Assembly (NCBI GenBank): GCA_024401535.1 | Contig: JAKSKX010000003.1 | Span: 62,001-126,000, forward strand | Source of the DNA: Paludibacteraceae bacterium | Lineage (GTDB): Bacteria; Bacteroidota; Bacteroidia; Bacteroidales; Paludibacteraceae | Length of the DNA: 64,000 nt | Reading direction: 5' to 3' | Shown here: piece after piece, positions 1-7,754 of the stretch | Numbering within the stretch: the stretch's first letter is position 1 | Layout of the letters: every line of letters begins with the position of its first letter | Position numbers and translations under genes: made by a program | Notes under the pieces: model-generated | Told to the model about the DNA's origin: nothing | Seen by the model: only the letters and a program-made list of their open reading frames with translations | The model's database searches: none

Positions 1-416
1 GTTAGCAGAAATGGTTTTGTAACTTAAAGTATCCACTCTAATTTTGTTTTTAATTAATCTTCTGACTTCTCCATCGGGCAAATGAATCGGTCAATTATTA
101 TTGTTTCTTAACTTATGGATAATAATTCGAGGTGCAAAGTTAATACTTTTTTTATAACTAAAAAATATTTGGCAAAGATTTTTTGAAGATGTTTTCTTTC
201 ATAAGCCCGAGCGGGCTTCGTCCAGCACCTATTCTTGACAGGAAAATCCAAAGAATAATACGGAATCAGAACTTTTTCTCAAAACATCTTTCTTTTCTAA
301 CCAAAATTTTATTTCAAAAGCAAGGACAAGGTTTTTTCTTATTCTTAAGGGAATCGGCAAGGTTTTGGAAACTATATTTAGGAAACAAATAAGAAACAGA
401 CAATGTTAAACAAACA
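1..416. other. Left-edge intergenic region
   Basis: No convincing gene is present here. A minus-strand promoter element lies at 135-142 and would drive a gene lying beyond the left edge. The only minus-strand ATG between it and the edge (near 75) opens a six-codon frame, so the leader of that gene exceeds 130 bases. An open frame at 183-392 on the plus strand has no family resemblance and is treated as chance. Confidence 0.6.
135..142 (-). promoter_or_regulatory. Promoter -7 element (TAACTTTG) toward the left edge
   Basis: On the minus strand the sequence reads TAACTTTGCACC, matching the Bacteroidota housekeeping sigma -7 consensus TAnnTTTG. It points leftward to a gene outside the window. 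Confidence 0.5.
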
Positions 417-447
417 AAGGTGCGCACCCGAAACGAATGCGCACCTT
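417..447 (-). terminator. Intrinsic terminator after tpiA
   Basis: A perfect 10-bp stem (AAGGTGCGCA with its complement, arms 417-426 and 438-447) encloses an 11-base loop. On the minus strand it is followed by a T-rich run, as expected of a terminator 23 bases beyond the tpiA stop. Confidence 0.85.
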
Positions 448-469
448 ATATTCTAAAAGCAATTTGGAA

Positions 470-1225
470 TTACTTCCAAGCCTCGATGATCTGCATGAAG
501 TCAGCTGCCTTAAGAGCTGCACCACCGATCAAACCACCATCGATGTCTGGCTGAGCGAACAACTCAGGAGCGTTGCTACCCTTACAAGAACCACCGTAAA
601 GGATTGAAGTGTTGTCAGCAGTAGCCTGGTCATACTTAGCAGCAATAGAAGCACGAATAGAAGCGTGAACCTCCTGTGCCTGAGCTGAAGTAGCTGTTAG
701 ACCTGTACCGATAGCCCAAACTGGCTCGTATGCGATAACAACCTTAGCGAAATCTGCTGCAGAAAGAGTGTAAACAGCTGCCATCTGACCCTCGATAACT
801 GACTTGAATGTGTTAGCCTCACGCTCCTCCTTAACCTCACCTACGCAGAAGATTGGAGTTAGACCGTTAGCCAAAGCCAAGTTAAGCTTCTTGATAAGAA
901 GTGCGTTATCCTCACCGTGGTACTGACGACGCTCTGAGTGACCAAGGATACAGTACTTAGCACCTGTTGAAGCAACCATGCTTGCAGAAACCTCACCTGT
1001 GAAAGCACCCTTCTCGTTTGCTGAACAATCCTCAGCACCAACACCGATAACTGAACCCTTTACAGTCTCAGCAACAGCTGCAACTGAAATGTATGGAGTA
1101 CAAACTACAACATCACACTTAGGAGTCTTGCCAGCCAATGCAGCCTTCAAGTCGTTTGCTAGAGCGATACCCTCCTGAAGAGTAGTATTCATCTTCCAGT
1201 TTCCTGCTACGATTTTCTTTCTCAT
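470..1225 (-). CDS. tpiA: Triosephosphate isomerase
   Basis: This enzyme interconverts dihydroxyacetone phosphate and glyceraldehyde 3-phosphate in cytoplasmic glycolysis. The 251-residue product opens with [13 protein letters not shown], which carries the substrate-binding Asn and Lys. It has the catalytic His in GHSERR, the catalytic Glu in [11 protein letters not shown], and the phosphate-gripping GGA segment near the C terminus, so it is complete. A start 13 codons upstream is open, but the -7 promoter element at 1253-1260 puts transcription start just before or within that extension, and MRKK matches the family. The gene has its own promoter and terminator. Codon choice is strongly biased (mostly GAG, AAG, AAC), as expected for a highly expressed glycolytic gene. 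Confidence 0.97.
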   Translation of the reverse strand: MRKKIVAGNWKMNTTLQEGIALANDLKAALAGKTPKCDVVVCTPYISVAAVAETVKGSVIGVGAEDCSANEKGAFTGEVSASMVASTGAKYCILGHSERRQYHGEDNALLIKKLNLALANGLTPIFCVGEVKEEREANTFKSVIEGQMAAVYTLSAADFAKVVIAYEPVWAIGTGLTATSAQAQEVHASIRASIAAKYDQATADNTSILYGGSCKGSNAPELFAQPDIDGGLIGGAALKAADFMQIIEAWK

Positions 1226-1252
1226 TTTCTTAAAGTTTTTATTTAGTTGGTG

Positions 1253-1260
1253 CAAAATTA
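1253..1260 (-). promoter_or_regulatory. tpiA promoter -7 element
   Basis: The minus strand reads TAATTTTGCACC, a match to TAnnTTTG, 27 bases upstream of the chosen tpiA start. It also fixes the start choice. Confidence 0.75.
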
Positions 1261-1311
1261 ACAATTTAATTATAACTAAACTGTGATTTTTGCTAATTTT
1301 CTATCTAAAAG

Positions 1312-1836
1312 TTAATCTTCGGCGTACTTTGCCGATAAAATGTTAAGGAATTCGGCGAATGACTTTACCGCATTTTCTGTTTCAGCGGTAACATCTTTAC
1401 CGGACATCTTCATTAGGGAGACTTCATATATAGCCGTAAGACAAAGCTCTATGTCGTTGACCTCAGCACCTGACTGGTTCTTTGCACGGAACTCTTTCAA
1501 TGCCGGAAGAATCTTGAAGAACTGTGCATTGTACTGCATCTGATCTGGAGTCTGCAACAACTGGTTGTGAAAACTGTTCAAACTCTCTATCTCAGCATTC
1601 AGAAAATCGAGGTGTCCACCCTGCTCCTTGTTCTCGTTCCTCATCATTGCTATCAGGTTTTCATACCAAGCCTTAATTTCCGCCTTAGTATTCTCGTCAC
1701 ATTCGTAACGGCTGATAACATTAGCCTCAACCTTAGCCATATCAAGCTGCAAGGCGCGAATGATATCCTCCTGATGCCACATATATAATATGTAGTTGGC
1801 AACGCTAGTCTGCTTTAGTTTCTTTGATATAAGCAT
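1312..1836 (-). CDS. DUF4924 family protein
   Basis: This 174-residue cytoplasmic, mostly helical protein belongs to the Bacteroidota-specific DUF4924 family, whose function is unknown. The typical N-terminal pattern is present: a short basic start, then VANYILYMWHQEDIIRA and, further in, IKAWYENLIAMM and EQGGHL. Length is normal for the family. It is the last gene of an apparent operon with proA, the carbamoyltransferase and an S4-domain gene, 15 bases after the S4 gene. tpiA downstream has its own promoter. The family name comes from recognised sequence pattern; no role can be deduced. Confidence 0.8.
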   Translation of the reverse strand: MLISKKLKQTSVANYILYMWHQEDIIRALQLDMAKVEANVISRYECDENTKAEIKAWYENLIAMMRNENKEQGGHLDFLNAEIESLNSFHNQLLQTPDQMQYNAQFFKILPALKEFRAKNQSGAEVNDIELCLTAIYEVSLMKMSGKDVTAETENAVKSFAEFLNILSAKYAED

Positions 1837-1851
1837 ATTGTTCTTACTTGA

Positions 1852-2310
1852 CTAAAAATCATCATCATCGTCCTCGGAATCGTCAAAAGGATTCCAATCC
1901 CAGTCGTCGCTCATGAACTGAGGCTCGACATAATCTGTAATGTCTCGCCTGTCCTTCTTGGTTGGGCGTCCAGTACCTCTGTCTCTCTGTCCGAAAGAAG
2001 AGTACTTACTTAGTTCGAGCATCTCCAACTGGTCTGGAGCTGTGACATTCTCCATAAACTCTGGCACGAGTTTCGCTCCCATTCTGTTTTCAGTGAGAGC
2101 CAACACCTTAAAGGAATATGTAATCGGTGCCTTCTTTATTTGAATTATGTCGCCGACCTTTATAGTACGGGATGCCTTCATGGCGTTGCCAGACATCAGA
2201 ACCTTTCCCTTCTTGCACGCTTCTGCAGCAAGTGTCCTGGTCTTGAACAGGCGTACAGCCCACATCCACTTGTCTATTCTTACCTCCTGAGGTGCTTCCT
2301 TCTTTGCCAT
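1852..2310 (-). CDS. S4-domain RNA-binding protein (Hsp15-like)
   Basis: The 152-residue protein has an N-terminal S4 RNA-binding domain (about residues 9-70) with the hallmark RIDKWMWAVRLFKTRTLA and the following GKVLMSG...VGDIIQI strand. This is like Hsp15/HslR, which binds stalled 50S subunits carrying peptidyl-tRNA. The C-terminal 50 residues are charged and end in a run of Asp and Glu. It lies 4 bases after the carbamoyltransferase gene and 15 before the DUF4924 gene, in one operon. The ribosome-associated role is inferred from the domain; the link to arginine and proline genes is probably only co-transcription. Confidence 0.85.
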   Translation of the reverse strand: MAKKEAPQEVRIDKWMWAVRLFKTRTLAAEACKKGKVLMSGNAMKASRTIKVGDIIQIKKAPITYSFKVLALTENRMGAKLVPEFMENVTAPDQLEMLELSKYSSFGQRDRGTGRPTKKDRRDITDYVEPQFMSDDWDWNPFDDSEDDDDDF

Positions 2311-2314
2311 CGTA

Positions 2315-3271
2315 TTACTTCAAATCCTCCAACATTCTCTTTAGGACTGTCTCTGCGGAGATTTCTCTGTTTGCTGCCTCTGGAATAACCAAAGAGCGCT
2401 CACTCTCGATAACCTCGTCAGTAACAATCATATTTCTGCGGACAGGAAGGCAGTGCATAAAGAAACCGTTGTTTGTCAACGCCATCTTCTCCTTAGAGAT
2501 TGTCCAAGACATATCCTTTGAAAGAATCTGACCGTAATTAGGATCTTGGTATGCACTCCAGTTCTTTGCATAGACGAAATCTGCACCCTCTAGAGCCTTG
2601 TCCTGATCGTACTCTACTCTTGCGCCTCTTACGAACTGCTCAGCCAACTCATAGCCCTTAGGATGAGTGATTACGAAATCAACGTTAGCCTCGTTCATGA
2701 AGTCAGCGAATGAATTAGGCACAGCCTGAGGCAAAGCCTTTGGATGCGGAGCCCAAGAAAGGACTACCTTTGGACGCTCTACTGTCTTGTGCTCCTCGAT
2801 AGTGATAAGGTCTGCAAAAGCCTGCAAAGGGTGGCAAGTTGCACTCTCCATAGAGAACACAGGCTTACCAGAATACTTGATGAACTGGTTGATGATAGTC
2901 TCCTCGTAGTCGAACTTCTTGCTCTCGAATCTTGCGAAGCTTCTTACACCGATGATGTCGCAGAACGATGCCATTACAGGAATAGCCTCAAGCAAATGCT
3001 CGCTCTTGTCTCCGTCCATGATTACACCGCGCTCAGTCTCAAGCTTCCAAGCTCCCTGGTTAACGTCAAGCACCATTGTGTTCATGCCTAGGTTCATACC
3101 TGCCTTCTGAGTAGAAAGACGAGTACGAAGGCTGTTGTTAAAGAACACCATTAGAAGAGTCTTGTTCTCTCCCAAATTCTTGAAACCAAATCTATTCTTC
3201 TTAACCTCAAGAGCCTCCTTAACTGCAAGGTTCAAATCTCCAAGGTCCTTTACACCAGTATAGTATCTCAT
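2315..3271 (-). CDS. argF': N-succinylornithine (acetylornithine-type) carbamoyltransferase
   Basis: This enzyme transfers a carbamoyl group to an N-acylated ornithine in the acyl-intermediate arginine pathway of Bacteroidota. The 318-residue product has the variant carbamoyl-phosphate loop FFNNSLRTR instead of the STRTR of classical ornithine transcarbamylase. It also has ATCHPLQAFADL (HPxQ motif) and the late HCLPVRRN segment. In the related N-acetylornithine enzyme Glu92 sets specificity, and replacing it by Ser, Ala or Pro shifts preference to N-succinylornithine. The equivalent residue here, in the DGDKSEH stretch, is Ser90, so succinylornithine is the predicted substrate. It follows proA by 36 bases and is 4 bases from the S4 gene. 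Confidence 0.88.
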   Translation of the reverse strand: MRYYTGVKDLGDLNLAVKEALEVKKNRFGFKNLGENKTLLMVFFNNSLRTRLSTQKAGMNLGMNTMVLDVNQGAWKLETERGVIMDGDKSEHLLEAIPVMASFCDIIGVRSFARFESKKFDYEETIINQFIKYSGKPVFSMESATCHPLQAFADLITIEEHKTVERPKVVLSWAPHPKALPQAVPNSFADFMNEANVDFVITHPKGYELAEQFVRGARVEYDQDKALEGADFVYAKNWSAYQDPNYGQILSKDMSWTISKEKMALTNNGFFMHCLPVRRNMIVTDEVIESERSLVIPEAANREISAETVLKRMLEDLK

Positions 3272-3307
3272 TGTTTTCTATTATATATTATAGTATAAAA
3301 CTCTTTA

Positions 3308-4561
3308 TTACTTTCTTACCTGACCGTTACCCTCGATTACCCATTTGTATGTTGTAATCTCCTCAAGAGCCATAGGTCCACGAGCATGAAGCTTCTGTGT
3401 GGAAATACCAATCTCTGCGCCCAAGCCGAACTGAGCTCCATCAGTGAACGATGTTGGGGCATTCTGGTAAACACAGGCAGCGTCAACCATTTTTACGAAC
3501 TTTGCAAGAGTATCCTTGTTCTCGCTAATGATTGCCTCGGAATGCTTTGAAGAGTACTTGGAAATGTGGTCGATTGCACAGTTTACGCAATTCACAGTCT
3601 TAACTGCCATCTTGTAGTCCTGGAATTCGCATCCAAAATGTTCCTCGGTTGCATGCTCTATCAAATGCTTTGGATAGACGCCATCCTTCATCAACTGATC
3701 ATAGGCTTGATCGTCAGCGTAAAGAACTACATTCTTCTCGCTCATGTCTATACAAAGAGCTGTAAGGTCCGAAAGACGGTCTTTGTTTATAAGCAGACAG
3801 TCGAGAGCGTTGCAAACACTAACTCGTCGAGTCTTTCCGTTGTTTACGATTGCTCTACCCTTCTCCAAATCTCCGTCCTTGTCAAAGTATGTATGAACAA
3901 CTCCGGCTCCAGTCTCGATAACATTTACCTTTGCATTGTCACGAACGAACTTGATAAGTCCTGCACTGCCTCTAGGAATAAGCAAATCTACATAGTCAAC
4001 GGCAGTCAAAAGGTCAGCTGTAGCCTCTCGACCGGCAGGCATCAAGGCAACGATATTCGGATTGACGCCCTCCTCCTTCAACACCTTGTGAATCAGGTTT
4101 ACGATTGTAGTATTTGACTCGAACGCATCTGTACCACCCTTAAGTATGCACGCATTTCCGCTCTTCAAACATAGAGAGAACACATCAAAAGTAACATTAG
4201 GGCGAGCCTCGTAAATAATTCCAATCACACCGAAAGGAACACTGACTCTCTTGATCTTCAAACCATTTGGAAGTGTAGTCTCCTTGCTTGTCTTACCCAA
4301 TGGGCTTGGCAAAGAAACAACATTGCGCATGTCAGAAGCTATGCCCTTGATTCTCTCGTCAGTAAGCTTCAATCGGTCATACATCGGATTAGCGGGATCC
4401 ATCTTAGCCAAGTCTTTTGCATTAGCCTCAATAATAGCAAGAATGTTCTTCTCTGCCTCGTCTGCCAATTTTGAAAGAATAGAGTTTATCTTCTCGTTAG
4501 TGATGACATTAAGCTCAGCCGATGCCTTCTTTACTGACTTAAATAGTTCGATGCTATCCAT
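3308..4561 (-). CDS. proA: Glutamate-5-semialdehyde dehydrogenase
   Basis: ProA reduces gamma-glutamyl phosphate to glutamate-5-semialdehyde with NADPH in proline synthesis. The 417-residue product is full length. It has [19 protein letters not shown] and [13 protein letters not shown] (cofactor binding), the catalytic-Cys region [19 protein letters not shown], and the C-terminal [15 protein letters not shown] typical of ProA. It is the first gene of an operon with the carbamoyltransferase, S4 and DUF4924 genes, driven by a clear -7 element 31 bases upstream. The partner kinase gene proB is not adjacent in this window. Confidence 0.97.
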   Translation of the reverse strand: MDSIELFKSVKKASAELNVITNEKINSILSKLADEAEKNILAIIEANAKDLAKMDPANPMYDRLKLTDERIKGIASDMRNVVSLPSPLGKTSKETTLPNGLKIKRVSVPFGVIGIIYEARPNVTFDVFSLCLKSGNACILKGGTDAFESNTTIVNLIHKVLKEEGVNPNIVALMPAGREATADLLTAVDYVDLLIPRGSAGLIKFVRDNAKVNVIETGAGVVHTYFDKDGDLEKGRAIVNNGKTRRVSVCNALDCLLINKDRLSDLTALCIDMSEKNVVLYADDQAYDQLMKDGVYPKHLIEHATEEHFGCEFQDYKMAVKTVNCVNCAIDHISKYSSKHSEAIISENKDTLAKFVKMVDAACVYQNAPTSFTDGAQFGLGAEIGISTQKLHARGPMALEEITTYKWVIEGNGQVRK

Positions 4562-4592
4562 TGTATAAACTTTTTAATACATTTATTTGGTG

Positions 4593-4600
4593 CAAAGATA
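4593..4600 (-). promoter_or_regulatory. proA operon promoter -7 element
   Basis: The minus strand reads TATCTTTGCACC, matching TAnnTTTG, 31 bases upstream of the proA ATG. Confidence 0.75.
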
Positions 4601-4763
4601 ATGATTTAATTTATAACTGATAGAACATAAAGCTTTTCTTTTTATTTCAAAATATCATGACATTTGATTTTCTGCAAAGTATGACAAAACAAAATACGGA
4701 CAGAAAAAACAATCAGAACAACGTATGCAAACAGAATTATATTCCATTTTATGTTTTTCTATA

Positions 4764-4793
4764 TTGTTATTTAACATATATTATGTAATTTTG
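4764..4793 (+). promoter_or_regulatory. Promoter of the B12 riboswitch locus
   Basis: A TAATTTTG -7 element at 4786-4793 is preceded by TTG at 4764-4766 with 19 bases between. This is the usual Bacteroidota promoter spacing. Transcription would begin around 4798, just at the 5' edge of the cobalamin riboswitch. Confidence 0.75.
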
Positions 4794-4799
4794 CATTCG

Positions 4800-5060
4800 T
4801 AGAAAGCAGTTCAAGGTGTTTGGGAAACATCTTGTGTTTTTTATAAACGATGAACATATAGATTTGATTATATCTAAATAGGGAAGTGAGGGTTTCTGCA
4901 TCCATTGTGCGGAATTAATAGGGAATGGGGTGAGAATCCCCAACAGTCCCGCTGCTGTATGTCTCACAAAAGGGAATATGCAAATGAGCCATTGTACCGA
5001 GCGTATGAGAAGGCGCATATTCTGAGACGAGTCAGAAGACCTGCCTAATTCATCACTTTC
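4800..5060 (+). promoter_or_regulatory. Cobalamin (AdoCbl) riboswitch
   Basis: The conserved core of the cobalamin riboswitch is directly visible. The run AATAGGGAA, then a GGGG-TGAGAAT-CCCC hairpin (4917-4941), leads into CCCGCTGCTGTA (4948-4959). The B12 box, GTCAGAAGACCTGCC, is at 5031-5045. A 5' hairpin with arms AAGGTGTTT and AAACATCTT sits near 4813-4836. Ligand binding is expected to reduce expression of the six downstream surface-protein genes. The edges are approximate. The expression platform would be the 185 bases between the B12 box and the start at 5231. Confidence 0.92.
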
Positions 5061-5136
5061 TTCGTTTTCAAGCTTTGCTAAGGTCGTGGGTTACTTTAGG
5101 AAGGCAAGTATTTAGACTATAGTTTATTTTCTTATA

Positions 5137-5197
5137 TCAGTGCTTCTCAAAAAGGAGTGCGAAGGACAAATGTGTTGTATGTTTAGTATAGCACTGA
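5137..5197 (+). promoter_or_regulatory. Candidate expression-platform hairpin
   Basis: An 8-bp perfect inverted repeat, TCAGTGCT at 5137-5144 and AGCACTGA at 5190-5197, encloses 45 bases. It lies between the B12 box and the first start codon and overlaps the short upstream frame at 5170-5220. No T-run follows closely, so control of translation is more likely than simple termination. This is inference from sequence alone. Confidence 0.4.
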
Positions 5198-5220
5198 GTC
5201 TTTGCAACATGTTTAATTAA
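5170..5220 (+). CDS. Short upstream reading frame in the riboswitch leader (putative)
   Basis: This 16-codon frame (MCCMFSIALSLCNMFN, then TAA) begins 3 bases after an AAGGA and ends 10 bases before the next gene. It begins inside the loop of the 5137-5197 inverted repeat and runs through its right arm. It could be a leader peptide whose translation affects the hairpin and the downstream start. No family is known, and a chance frame of this length is quite possible, so the call is tentative. Confidence 0.3.
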   Translation: MCCMFSIALSLCNMFN

Positions 5221-5230
5221 ATTTTTTTAC

Positions 5231-5698
5231 ATGAAGAAAATTTTACTTTTAGTTTCCATGTTCTTCGGAACATTATCAGTGTCAGCCCAGAGTGAAAGCA
5301 ACAATGGTGCAGACAACAGATTGCTGACTGTCAATTTCAATGACGGAACGTCTGTCAAGTATGCTCTGTCTCCTGACTTGAGAGTCATTCCGTCCAAAGA
5401 TGTAGTTGTTCGCTCATCGAGTGACGAGCAAACCTACGAGTATGACGCTATCAAGAGCGTGACATTCACAAAAGAGGTAATTTCATCTTTAGGAAACCTG
5501 CAGGGAAATGCCCCTGTCGTTGCAGTAAGCCATAACACAGTTTATGGATTCAACTTCAACGGACAGGTTTCTATCTCATCTGCCAATGGCACTGTAGTAT
5601 TCAAGTCGAACGATTCCAGCTTCACGACACAGCTTGTTCCAGGCATTTATGTAGTGTCATCTTCCAATTATTCACAGAAAATAATCCTTACTAAGTAA
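5231..5698 (+). CDS. Small exported protein with T9SS-like C-terminal domain, B12 locus
   Basis: The 155-residue product has a signal peptide (KKILLLVSMFFGTLSVSAQ). After it comes a short module common at the start of Bacteroidota surface proteins, ending in YDAIKSVTFTKE. The last 60 residues (VYGFNFNGQVSISS through PGIYVVSS to IILTK) resemble a shortened type A T9SS sorting domain. It is the first gene after the cobalamin riboswitch, and its stop overlaps the next start by one base (TAATG), which implies translational coupling. Its biochemical role is unknown. Placement suggests a surface accessory of B12 uptake. Confidence 0.65.
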   Translation: MKKILLLVSMFFGTLSVSAQSESNNGADNRLLTVNFNDGTSVKYALSPDLRVIPSKDVVVRSSSDEQTYEYDAIKSVTFTKEVISSLGNLQGNAPVVAVSHNTVYGFNFNGQVSISSANGTVVFKSNDSSFTTQLVPGIYVVSSSNYSQKIILTK

Positions 5699-7752
5699 TG
5701 AAAAAAACTATAGCTTTTGTTCTGGGATCCATTGCCCTCTTAGCAACAGCCCAGACATACACAACAATAAACATTGTCAACGGAGACAAGTATTCTGTCA
5801 ATGTCGATAGTATTACAGAAATCACTTTTACTGATGACGACCAGTCAAACATACCTCCTGTAATCATAGAGAAAGAAGTGCGCGACACAATACAGATTAC
5901 TGACACCCTTATCAAGGAGGTTGAAAAGATTGTTGAGATTACTGACACAGTACAAGTTACCGACACTCTTATCAAGGAGGTTGAAAAGATTGTTGAGATT
6001 ACTGACACAGTACAAGTTACTGACACTATAATCAAGGAAGTAGAGAAGATTGTTGAAGTGCGCGACACAGTTGAAATAAACGCACCTCAAAAAGCTCCTT
6101 TTGAATACAAGCCAAGAGCAATCAAGGAAAATTCATACGCTTCAGTGGCTGAAATCGTGGACTTTATGCAGGCTCCAGGTCAGTTCGTCAACAACGCCGC
6201 TATAACAGGACAAACTGCTGTGCTTTCTCCGGACAACAAGCTTGACATAATCAAATGGGCAGAAACACAATGGTTCCGCAGCACACCTACATACCTTTCT
6301 CTTGGTGGTTGGGGAGGTTACGTAACAGGCAAGTTCGACCACTCTGTTCCGGTTACCGACTCACTAGCAATTCAGGGTAATGCTTTCGCAGGAAGCTCAG
6401 AGCCAGGAATCGTATGGATTTCACAGGACGTCAACAACAATGGCGTGGCAGACGACCCTTGGTATGCCTTTGTTGGTGCTTCTGAAAGCCAGATAAACAA
6501 CTATTGGTGCACATACTACCGTCCAGAGAAGGCAGACGGTAATGTCGCTTGGAAAGACATATTTGGCAATGAAGGTACTGTTGACCATAACACATTCCAC
6601 CCTCAGTGCTATTACCCAGAATACGTTCAGGAAGACAGCTACACACTATTTGGTGCGATTGTAAACTTCGAGCCAATAGACAAAAACGGAAATGGTTCAT
6701 ACTGGGTTAACCCAGAGTTCGAGTGGGGATACGTCGATAATTACGGAAAGGACACAAGAAGCAACTTCACCTATATTCCTCTCTCAGGCAAGTCTAAATT
6801 CCTTGACAAGGACGGAAACGAATTCAAGGGCGAGTACATTGACTTTGTAAAGGTACAAACTGGAGCAAACGCCAAAGCTGGCGCTATGGGAGAGAACTCA
6901 ACCGAGTGTTTCGGAATTTATCAGGCATCACTTAAGGACAAACTTGACGAGGCAAATAAAACATACAAGGCTTCCTCTGAATATACAGCCTTGAAGAATG
7001 CCTATGCCGACACATTGAGTGCATTGTCAACAAAGATTAGTGATGAGAACACAATTCTGAAAAACTTAAAGAAGGAACAAACTGCTCTTGCCGACACTGT
7101 TGAGTTTATCAAAACCAGCAGAACTTGGACATCTGATTCTCTAATCAAGGAAGATGCATTGAAGGGATTGGCGAACCTTGTTCAAGACTCTCTTGACGCA
7201 CAGATAGCATACAACGAAGCAAACTCAGCCTACACAGCAAAGAACAAGGAATACACAACGACTAACGCTGCTAAAACAAAGAAGCTAGCAGAGGTAAACA
7301 AAGCTAAAAACAATGTCAAAGCTCAGCAGGAGGTTGTTGACTCTCTTGTAAAGAACAATTTGGATTCTTCTTTGGCAGAGGAAGAACTTGCTCAGCTACA
7401 AGCAAAACTTGACACATTGAACGATGAGTACAGTGAGCTAACAACTAAAGTTTCAGTTTTATCAGCAGAAAGAACTACATTAAACTCTGCTAAAACTTCT
7501 GCTAACAGCGCACTATCGAAGGCAAAAACTGCAGTCAAGAACGAGCGCACAAGAATTGATAACGTCCTTGCTCAATCAGAAACTACTCCAGAGCAGTACG
7601 CAGACATTTTGGTACGCTTTTACGACACAACTTCTTTGTTGGAAAGAGCCCAAGAGATTTATGACTCGCTGGTTGATAGCAAAGATACTTTGACTGCCGA
7701 GCGTGATGCTGAGATTAACAAAATTAGTTCAAGAATTAGACCTATAAGATAA
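5698..7752 (+). CDS. Exported surface protein with 20-residue repeats, B12-locus domain and coiled-coil tail
   Basis: The 684-residue product has a signal peptide (to about residue 19), then a YTTINIV...DSITEITFTDDD module. About three near-identical 20-residue repeats (residues 66-122, units with TDTLIKEVEKIV) follow. Residues 149-400 form a globular domain closely related to the protein at 8765-9718; shared stretches include QAPGQFVN, GGWGGY, FDHSV, SSEPGI, YWVNPE and YIDFVKVQTGA. The last 280 residues look like a long coiled coil rich in Lys, Glu, Ala and Asp. This looks like a stalk, a head and a fibre at the cell surface. The domain is common in Bacteroidota B12 loci, but direct B12 binding is an inference. 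Confidence 0.7.
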   Translation: MKKTIAFVLGSIALLATAQTYTTINIVNGDKYSVNVDSITEITFTDDDQSNIPPVIIEKEVRDTIQITDTLIKEVEKIVEITDTVQVTDTLIKEVEKIVEITDTVQVTDTIIKEVEKIVEVRDTVEINAPQKAPFEYKPRAIKENSYASVAEIVDFMQAPGQFVNNAAITGQTAVLSPDNKLDIIKWAETQWFRSTPTYLSLGGWGGYVTGKFDHSVPVTDSLAIQGNAFAGSSEPGIVWISQDVNNNGVADDPWYAFVGASESQINNYWCTYYRPEKADGNVAWKDIFGNEGTVDHNTFHPQCYYPEYVQEDSYTLFGAIVNFEPIDKNGNGSYWVNPEFEWGYVDNYGKDTRSNFTYIPLSGKSKFLDKDGNEFKGEYIDFVKVQTGANAKAGAMGENSTECFGIYQASLKDKLDEANKTYKASSEYTALKNAYADTLSALSTKISDENTILKNLKKEQTALADTVEFIKTSRTWTSDSLIKEDALKGLANLVQDSLDAQIAYNEANSAYTAKNKEYTTTNAAKTKKLAEVNKAKNNVKAQQEVVDSLVKNNLDSSLAEEELAQLQAKLDTLNDEYSELTTKVSVLSAERTTLNSAKTSANSALSKAKTAVKNERTRIDNVLAQSETTPEQYADILVRFYDTTSLLERAQEIYDSLVDSKDTLTAERDAEINKISSRIRPIR
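5893..6066 (+). repeat. 60-bp in-frame tandem repeat (about 2.9 copies)
   Basis: Three nearly identical 60-base units encode residues 66-122 of the 684-residue surface protein. The first two junctions are almost identical in DNA, while the third copy has several silent changes, so the expansion looks recent for the first two. The repeats encode alternating acidic and basic residues and probably form a rigid spacer. Confidence 0.85.
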
Positions 7753-7754
7753 CA

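Noticed and set aside
183..392. Open frame of 69 codons on the plus strand
   Set aside because: It has no promoter, no recognisable domain and a poor codon pattern, and it lies in an AT-rich gap before the tpiA terminator.
4767..5018. Minus-strand open frame of 83 codons
   Set aside because: It runs antisense through the riboswitch core, whose conserved RNA motifs explain this sequence.
5893..6066. 60-bp direct repeats considered as a CRISPR-like array
   Set aside because: The units are contiguous without spacers, lie in frame inside a protein gene and encode a repeated peptide.
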